Part shown: positions 57,105 through 64,000 of the stretch, piece after piece
Numbering within the stretch: the stretch's first letter is position 1
How the letters are laid out: each line of letters opens with the position of its first letter
DNA from: Haberlea rhodopensis
Taxonomy: Eukaryota; Streptophyta; Magnoliopsida; Lamiales; Gesneriaceae
Direction: 5' to 3'
Length of the DNA: 64,000 nt
NCBI GenBank assembly: GCA_907163345.1
Contig: CAJQUN010000500.1
Coordinates: forward strand, 248,001-312,000
Program-made: the position numbers and the translations under genes
The notes under the pieces: generated by a model
The model's input: the letters and a program-made list of their open reading frames with translations, nothing else
Told to the model about the DNA's origin: nothing
Database searches by the model: none

Positions 57105-58657
57105 TGTTGGGATATGCCCTAAGACAAGTCATTAGATGATTGTTTATGACATACAATGTATTACGATTTTATTAATGGCAAATCATTATTATATCTTATT
57201 CGAATATCTGTGCAATATGAATTGATATATAAGTTAATGTCCTTAGGATAATAATGTATTGTTCTTAAAGATTGTCCCTTACCCGTCAAAGCCCTATTTT
57301 AGCCTACTATATGGAGTGCCGTTATGGAGGTCTGTGGAAGTCATGCCAAGTGCTACTAGTCAAGTATTATCATGAATCGGGATAATGATAATGCATTGAG
57401 ACTAGTATGTTTTGATTGATGAATTGTTCATAGATATGAGATATCAAATCAACACATGGGTACATGTTAGAGAACGATGTACTGGACAAACCCACCATGA
57501 GAATGCTACATGGATAGTTATATGAGTGTCATAAGCAATTCTCATAGTGATAATAATGTATGTAATCCTTACGACTTGAGATCATCAGAGATCCCAACAT
57601 AAGGAGTTATGTATCTTGATATTGTCAAACGTTACCTGTAACAGGGCTATAAAGGCAAATATTGGGTACACTACGAATTATGTAGAGGGATGTTGATTGA
57701 TCAAGAAAAGATTTATCCCTCCCATATAACATGAGAAGTGTTTGGGCCCTTGATCAAGTAAGACTAAAATGCATGGCCATGCTCGAATGAGTCGATATGT
57801 GATATCGAGATTATTCGTTTATTCTATTTCTACTTGGGGATCAAGAAATAAAGATTGAATATACGAGTATGACTATTCCATGACTCGTGTTCAATCTAAA
57901 CACATTGGACAAATGGATTAAGTTACATGGTTAATATTATCACAAGTTCTAGGTTATGTCGAGTCAATGACATTCTTGTAATTTGGGTAGCCTTGATGTG
58001 TTGCTAGATACCGCTCATTGCTTGTGACATAAAATGAGATTTTATGTCACTGCCAACATTACAAGATCCTATTGGGTCGCACAAAAGATTAAATCGATAA
58101 GGGAAATTAAATTCATTGGATGAATTAATTAATTAAGAAGAGTCTTAATTACATGATTATAAGGATTTAATTAAATCATGGGTTTGGGCTCATGAAGCTT
58201 TAAGAAAGTCTTGTACCTTTAATTAAAACTAATAAATAAATGATATCATGGTTAATTAAGAATTAAATCCTACATATCACAAGACCTAAATAGCCACCAT
58301 TTGAAGAGCTCTCGGCCGCCGACATTAAGCATCACTCTCGCCGCCGCCGCCGTGGGTTTGTGAGCTTTTTGATTGGTCGTCGTTGATCGATTTTGAACCG
58401 TGAGTTCAATTTTGGTTTAAGAACAAGTCTAGCAACTTGTTCTTGAACACCCTTTCGATTTGATCGTGTGGATACCGTAAAGACGAAGGTGAAAATTTTC
58501 GTTCGTGACTCGTGGTGCTACAACGTGGAATTTGCTTCAAACACGCTACAAGGGTGAGACTCTTTTAATCATTCCGATATGAATACTTTGTATAGGTCCT
58601 CGGTTAGGAATCCATTGTTTTATTTCCGCTGCGCACTTGTGTGTTGGATTCCTTACA
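57105..58657 (+). repeat. Element G 5' LTR (1553 bp)
   Basis: TGTTGGGATATGCCC to TGGATTCCTTACA. Carries about 73 extra bases (about 57281-57353) absent from C and from the minus-strand solo LTR. Holds a perfect 12-bp inverted repeat GTGACATAAAAT-GAG-ATTTTATGTCAC at 58024-58050. Confidence 0.93.
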
Positions 58658-58658
58658 G

Positions 58659-58671
58659 TGGTATCAGAGCC
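58659..58671 (+). other. Element G primer-binding site
   Basis: TGGTATCAGAGCC one base after the LTR. Perfect initiator-Met tRNA complement. Confidence 0.92.
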
Positions 58672-60237
58672 GTGTACAAAGCTCATATCAGAATTATGTG
58701 ATTAATTGTTTAATCATATTTTGAATTGTATTGCATGCTTTAAAACTGTATAATTCATATATGATATGGATTAAATCGAGTTTGTGAAAATCATCGTATA
58801 ATTGTATTTGATATAATTGGCGAATTATTGTATACGATACAAGAATGCGCAAAATCGAACCCTTGGCACATTATGGTTCGACCACCATCACACTTGACCC
58901 ACGGCTGCCACATGAACCCTTGGCTCGAGATGGTCTAGCCGTTGTGGCTCATGTTTGTGCATGGAGGTGTCGAAACATGGCTAGGGTTTAGAACCTTTTT
59001 TTGGCTCGATAAAGTTTGTAGGCGGCGCATGATGGTTCGATCATGGTTCATGGAAAAATGAAGGTCGACGGCTAGGGCCACATGAGGGCTAGGGTTTTCG
59101 AACCCATTGGCTCGAGATGGTCAAGCCGCCACCGTCATGAATTGTGCATGGTTGGGCCGTGGCTCATGGCTAAGATTTCGAACCATTTAGGCTCGATAAA
59201 GCCATGGACGGCGCTAGGGTTACGAACCCTTATGGCTCATTGAGTCACGGTCGCCGTTCATGGCTCAACGTGCATGGGCCGAGACTTAGGCTAGGGTTTC
59301 GAACCCTAGGCTCATGCGTGGTCCCGCCGTGTGGCTAGGGTTATTCGAACCCTTATGGTCCATGGCTTGTGACGCGCCAAGTATTCGTGGCATGTGATGT
59401 CCCGAGCGTACGATAGTTTTCATAAAATTTTATTTTACAGTTTTAATTAGAATTAAATTTTAAAATGTTTAGAATTTAATTAATTAAACATGTTTTATGT
59501 GTTGTTTGAGCATGGTGCATGGTTATAGCCCTATGACCTATTAGATAGGATTTTGTGAATGTTTGTAATTTAATACGGCCTGCGAGTCGTGCCTTCTCTA
59601 ATTTTCCTATATGTTATCCCTCCCCTATGTTCCCCTCGAATGTGACTCAAGGAATTCTCTATATCTTGTAAATGTTATATAGTATAGTTTATTTCATTGA
59701 TGGAGATCAACGAAGACGGACCATGGTGCCGGGGTGATAAGGCCATTCACAAAAGGGAGTCAAAGAGGTGCTTGGAGAAGTAACCTTAGGTGGACTTTTA
59801 GGATTTTCTCATTGGCTTGAGAAAATCGCTAGTATGAGCTATAACCATGTTACGTTCACTTTATGTTGATGTATGAGATGCATGTTTACTGTTTTATTTA
59901 ATATTGATGCTTGATATATATATATGTAGATATGTATATATTCATATATGTACCAGACATATTTTCAATATTAATAAAATCATGAGATCAATAAATCCCT
60001 CTTATAATATTAAGTTTTAAGATGCCTTCGAATTCAAAATACTCGTCAAGACTTCGATTGAACATGTGTGGGTTTGCCAAAGCAAAGCACCGTGACAATC
60101 TTAGTAAGGCGCGAAAGGATAAAAGTGATATCCGTGTTATTTTAAAATTGGGTTCGACTTTACTAGCGTTATCTCAATAGGATTGGGAACCTAGAGGCAT
60201 GGGGTTGGAAAATAATTCATTAGATGAATTTGAACAA
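58672..60237 (+). other. Element G leader with repeated AGGGTT...AACCCT hairpins
   Basis: Non-coding. From about 58975 to 59360 it repeats GGCTAGGGTTTTCGAACCC-type hairpins, loops TCG, TTCG, ACG or ATTCG, colinear with the leader of C. A TATATATATATGTAGATATG stretch lies near 59916. It ends in the AACAA target (60233-60237) of S2. Confidence 0.8.
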
Positions 60238-60977
60238 TGTGACGCCCCGAAATTGATTAATTGCAATTAAGGCATTATGTTTATATGATGAATTATGTGG
60301 ATAATTGATTTACGGGTTGAAATTAATTATCACGATGAAATGCTTAGTCACATGATAGGCATGACCCGAGGGTTACGTTGTAAGGTGCATGTTATGCATG
60401 ATAGAAAATGGGGTGTTAACATGATTTAATTGTGTTGATTGTTAATTATGAGGAAAGTATGGATTTAATGAAGTTGGTTGCTTTTTTTTATAAAATGCTT
60501 TTAAAATACCATGTTGGGGTATTTTATACATCATGTTAATTTTTGGGTAATTAACCCATATACCCCACTATACCATCTTTCCCCTCACTTTACCCTTTTC
60601 ACTCTTAAATCCCCAAATTCATCCCAACCCTATCATGTTCATCCCAATTTCGTCCAAGCCAAGGAGGAGGAGGAGAAATCCTTGCACACTCTCCATTTGT
60701 TGAAATCTTAGTAAGATTTTGGATCCTCAAGAGGTATGGAGCCAACCCTAAAGTTTTTATGAAGTTTGAATTTGAATTGGGATGATTTTGAAGTGATTTA
60801 TATGGGTTTATTTTGTGTATGTGTTGTATGTTGTTGGGGTATGATTTTTGAAGTGTTTTATGTGGGTTTTAGTGGGTTATGATGTTCTTGATGTGGTAGG
60901 AAAGTTTGGTTTTGAAAGGTATGAGGATGAGCTTGAAAAATGCACACAAATGGCAAAAAATCGCGCACCAGCAGGTG

Positions 60978-61127
60978 GCAATCGATCGCCTCAAATGAGG
61001 CGATCGATAGCCGATGGCCAGTAGCCATTTTGCGCAAACAGGCGATCGATCGCCTCAAAAGAAGCGATCGATCGCTGCAGGGCAAAAAGTGAGGCGATCG
61101 ATCGCCTCGTGCAGCGATCGATCGCCG
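60978..61127. repeat. CGATCGATCG palindrome cluster (S2)
   Basis: Six GGCGATCGATCGCC or AGCGATCGATCGCT units, two with a single change. Both A...T and G...C flank pairs occur, keeping self-complementarity. Confidence 0.93.
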
Positions 61128-61219
61128 ATGTTTAAAATGTGGCAAATGATGTTTTTTGTGGAATTTTTGGTATTTGGCTATTGTTTAGCTCCTAATATTG
61201 ATTTGTGTGGTTATGTAGA

Positions 61220-61302
61220 ACCACCCCAGGTGCCAACAACATCGAGGAGATAAAGTTCTCCAACTTCTCCACTTTGGGAATTAAGGTACGTAAGAAACGT
61301 AC
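61220..61302 (+). promoter_or_regulatory. Mini-exon-like block and donor hairpin (S2)
   Basis: GGTTATGTAG, 66 nt ending GGGAATTAAG, then GTACGT-AAGAA-ACGTAC. Similar block order to T with limited identity. Confidence 0.5.
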
Positions 61303-61354
61303 GGGCATCGGACGGTAAACCATACTCCTATACTATGATCATGCTATGATTGCA

Positions 61355-61830
61355 TAAGTAAAGATGACAAGATGTTTATGATGATGTTATGATAAGTAAG
61401 TTTATGATGATGATGTTTATGATAAGTAAAGACGATATGATGTTTATGATAATGATTTGATAAGTAAGTTTATGATGATGATGTTCATGATAAGTAAAGA
61501 TGACAAGATGTTTATGATGATGTTATGATAAGTAAGTTTATGATGATGATGTTTATGATAAGTAAAGACGATAATGTTTATGATAATGATTTGATAAGTA
61601 AGTTTATGATGATGATGTTCATGATAAGTAAAGATGACAAGATGTTTATGATGATGTTATGATAAGTAAGTTTATGATGATGATGTTTATGATAAGTAAA
61701 GACGATATGATGTTTATGATAATGATTTGATAAGTAAGTTATGATGATGATGTTCATGATAAGTAAAGATGATATGATGTTTATGATGATGATGTTTATG
61801 AAGATGATATGATAAGTAAGTTTATAACAA
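61355..61830 (+). repeat. Tandem array with a period of about 135 bp (S2)
   Basis: Nearly four copies of a TGATAAGTAAGTTTATGATG-rich unit. Restart points AAGATGACAAGATG fall near 61361, 61498 and 61631. Nested ATGATG micro-repeats. Confidence 0.9.
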
Positions 61831-61852
61831 TGTTATACGATGTTTATAGAAG

Positions 61853-62045
61853 GGTAAGATGCCCATATGGTAAGATGCCATACAATGTTATTATGTGGTA
61901 AGATGCCACGGGGTAAGATGCCCATATGGTAAGAGGCCATACGATGTTATTATGTGGTAAGATGCCACGGGGTAAGATGCCCATATGGTAAGAGGCCATA
62001 CGGTGTTATTGTGTGGTAAGATGCCACGGGGTAAGATGCCCATAT
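61853..62045 (+). repeat. Three-copy GGTAAGATGCC array, period about 62 bp (S2)
   Basis: Each unit has four GGTAAGATGCC or GGTAAGAGGCC phrases with CATATG, ATACGATGTTATTATGTG and ACGG spacers. Confidence 0.9.
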
Positions 62046-62128
62046 GCATGAAGGTAAATCTGGGTCAACCAAAAAGAAGTTAACGAACCAGCAAGTTTAC
62101 TTAACTAAGATTTCGTACATTTACTGTT

Positions 62129-62275
62129 ATATTTTGTTATATGATGATGATGTTTATAAGATGATGATGTTATATGATGATGATGTTTATAAGATGATGA
62201 TGTTATATGATGATGATGTTTATAAGATGATGATGTTATATGATGATGATGTTTACAAGATGATGACGTCTATAA
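62129..62275 (+). repeat. 33-bp tandem array, about four copies (S2)
   Basis: Unit TATATGATGATGATGTTTATAAGATGATGATG-like. It creates an open frame through its 3n length. Confidence 0.9.
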
Positions 62276-63369
62276 GATGCTATGATGTTTATGATGAATG
62301 TTCAACTATGTTATTAAGAATGGTTGAATGTCCGGTGGTTATTATGGGCAAGCGAGGAAGGTACTTGCCGCTCACATAACTAGCGAGGGGATACATCCGC
62401 TATCAAGGCGTAGCGAGGGGTATCATAATTCCGCTTTATGTCGAGCGAGGGGGGCCAATTGTGCCGCTGTCATAATAGAACCAGGATAGTCCCATTTCTA
62501 ATTAACATTGTTGATTAAGAGCATATAAGTGAAGTACGATTTTAATCATTTATGTCAAGAACTAATGATTATATACATGACTATGAAACAGGGTCAACCA
62601 AAGAGAGTTAATACAATTAACCAGGGAGTATACGTTACCAATTACCTTCATGCATTTATTTATATGCCGTTACCCTGTGATGTTAAGTAATGATGTATAT
62701 GCTCATGATGGGTTGTTCCTGTAGGTACACTTTTGGACTAAAGGACTAAGGGCCGGGTTGAGGAGTGAGCTATGAGGAGCATGAAAGAAGTTAGGATGCA
62801 GGATTTTTGGATAGTCTCTACTCTAGGAGTAGTATAATTCTATCGCCTTAACATTCATTTTGAGAATGTAATTAATTAAGTTTGAAATTTCATTTTTGGC
62901 CTGTAATCTTATTAACTCAAAGCTACAACCGGTGCCCTAAGAGATCATAAATGCATGTTTAGTCCCTAATATGTTGTTAAGACGATGTTAAGGTAGGAAG
63001 ACCCTACAAACAAAGCGTTGTTCGTCCAACCATCCAAGAATTGCATGTGATTGTAATTGACAAAGAGTTGTCTACCTAAATAACCGAGTCTTGGGCGATT
63101 AGCCAAAGCTAACTCAAGATTAAGTGAAATATGGATCTTGGCCCACTAAAGTTTTCGAGGGTTGATTTTTGGTTGAGTTTTGATAATGTGTTGAGTGGAA
63201 ATGGCATGTCTTGATGAGTTTTGTTGAAGACAATGTTTTGTGTTGCTTTATAGTAGTATGTTGGTGTATTTTGCATGTTAAGTAGTTGGGTTATAGTGGT
63301 TTGTGGTATATTTTTGCATAACTTTTGAAATGTGTTCGACAATGGTGATTTCTCGCGATTGCAGAATTT

Positions 63370-63581
63370 GGCGATCGATCGGCGCGTTCTTCCCGATCAA
63401 TCGCGAGCACCAGGGTGCGAGGCAGAAGACTTCAGCGATCGATCGTGAGTTTGGCGCGATCGATCGGCGATGCCGCGATCGATCGGCACAACTTCAGCGA
63501 TCGATCGCGGAAGACATAATTTGAATGTTGAGGCAGTAGCATCTCGCGATCGATCGGGGCTTATTGGCGATCGATCGCGAG
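63370..63581. repeat. CGATCGATCG palindrome cluster (H)
   Basis: Eight units with mixed flanks (GGCGATCGATCGGCG, CGCGATCGATCGGCG, CAGCGATCGATCGCGG), one with CGATCAATCG. Confidence 0.92.
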
Positions 63582-63671
63582 AAGCCAAATGTTGTGTTTT
63601 GATTAATTATTGTAGAATTTTTGGTATTGGGCTATTATTGGCATATAATATTGTGTTGTACACTTGTGTAG

Positions 63672-63752
63672 AGCCTTCACAGATAGCCACACAACACAGG
63701 GGATAGAGTCCTGCAACATACCATATTTTGGAAAGGTACGTAGAAGACGTAC
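63672..63752 (+). promoter_or_regulatory. Mini-exon-like block and donor hairpin (H)
   Basis: 64 nt ending TTTTGGAAAG followed by GTACGT-AGAAG-ACGTAC, very close to T. Confidence 0.5.
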
Positions 63753-64000
63753 GGGCACCCAACGGTAACATGTAATTTATATACGCATTGGGATATGCAT
63801 TGTGGATGCAATTGTGTATTGAATTGTGCATTGTAGATGCAATTACATGTTGATCTATGCATTGTGATTGCATATGTATATGTTGATTGATTGATGCGCA
63901 TCCTATGAGTCATGGTTATCACCTTGATGATTTTAATGCTTGCCGCTATTTATTTTTGTGCCGCTAAATGTGAAGCGAGGGGTGGGAGTACCGCACACAT

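Larger units (their letters stand above)
60238..63008 (+). mobile_element. S2: solo gypsy LTR in the leader of G
   Basis: 2771 bp, TGTGACGCCCCGAAATTG to AAGACCCTACA, with perfect duplication AACAA (60233-60237 and 63009-63013). C has the empty site near 19929. Same LTR type as T and E: promoter-like ATTTTATACA (60521-60530), donor-like TTA|GTAAGA (60711) or AAGAG|GTATGG (60734), palindromes (60978-61127), 66-nt mini-exon-like block (61220-61285), hairpin GTACGT-AAGAA-ACGTAC (61286-61302), then tandem arrays and AGCGAGGGG...CCGCT modules (62340-62475). No interior follows, so it is a solo LTR. Confidence 0.92.
57105..63162 (+). mobile_element. Element G: 5' part of a second copia element, cut by solo LTR S2
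   Basis: Plus-strand copia element of the C family inserted in the F LTR. Five bases before it are GTACA (57100-57104); the other copy is off the window. 5' LTR 57105-58657, primer site TGGTATCAGAGCC (58659-58671), leader 58672-60237 and 63014 to about 63162. The leader matches that of C until about 63162, then changes abruptly to gypsy LTR sequence, so no gag-pol of G is in the window. Confidence 0.9.
63163..64000 (+). mobile_element. H: truncated gypsy LTR fused to the leader of G (right end off window)
   Basis: From about 63163 the sequence is the middle of a T/S2-type LTR without its TGTGAC start: GATTTTTGGTTGAGTTTTG, palindromes (63370-63581), acceptor-like TTGTGTAG (ends 63671), 64-nt mini-exon-like block (63672-63735), hairpin GTACGT-AGAAG-ACGTAC (63736-63752), GCATTGTGGATGCAATT repeats, then GCGAGGGGTGGGAGTACCGC. 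No promoter half and no target duplication are visible at the junction. Confidence 0.8.

Noticed and set aside
62044..62379. Acidic repeat protein frame (YDDDVYKMMML repeats) in S2
   Set aside because: It is a 33-bp tandem repeat of ATGATG inside a solo LTR. Its length is a multiple of three, which keeps a frame open by chance.
60238..63008. S2 as a complete element or as the 5' LTR of one
   Set aside because: It is followed directly by its AACAA duplication and the resumed copia leader, with no primer site or interior.

Overview
This window looks like a heterochromatic or pericentromeric stretch of a flowering-plant nuclear genome. It is built almost entirely from LTR retrotransposons nested inside one another. 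The evidence is chromodomain Ty3/gypsy (Tekay/Del-like) and Ty1/copia polyproteins, LTRs of 1.5 to 2.8 kb, primer sites matching plant initiator-Met tRNA, and 5-bp target-site duplications (TSDs). I see no cellular gene, rRNA, tRNA or CRISPR array. The species cannot be told from the sequence. Element letters below are my own labels.

Layout. E is a degenerate Tekay-like gypsy element on the minus strand and is the oldest host (8416-55202). It is split by A (1-8415), a solo LTR S1 (10164-12478), B (13316-50380) and F (55203-57104 and beyond). A, B and D are non-autonomous, LARD-like elements: about 2.55-2.67 kb LTRs around 3.7-4.3 kb interiors with no gag-pol. F carries the same LTR type. Inside B lie copia element C (16935-33767), a copia solo LTR (36579-38079) and D (38553-48149). 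Inside C lies gypsy element T (23533-32556), so E>B>C>T is a four-deep nest. F is interrupted by a second copia element G (57105 on). The leader of G holds another gypsy solo LTR, S2 (60238-63008), and then breaks into a truncated gypsy LTR, H (63163-64000).

Timing. The LTRs of T differ by one base that I can see, and those of D by one single-base indel, so both are very recent. LTRs of A and B differ by roughly 1-3 per 100 bases by eye. T is young yet its gag-pol is broken in two places. D is young and has no gag-pol at all. Both therefore probably moved using proteins made by other elements.

Shared structure beyond the coding parts. (1) Every gypsy-type LTR long enough to judge has the same architecture: TATA box, pyrimidine-rich leader, a splice-donor-like site, an intron-like stretch, an acceptor-like site, a 60-66 nt mini-exon and a second donor lying inside a perfect GTACGT...ACGTAC hairpin. 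(2) In all these LTRs except D, the intron-like stretch holds 6-9 copies of a CGATCGATCG palindrome. Its flanks differ between families but stay self-complementary. (3) Downstream, in LTRs and LARD interiors, are dozens of short inverted modules AGCG-N11-CGCT that alternate with GGCG-N11-CGCC. (4) The copia leaders carry repeated AGGGTT-loop-AACCCT hairpins, also with a compensated base change. These conserved folded arrays, rather than any protein, are the best candidates here for something not yet described.
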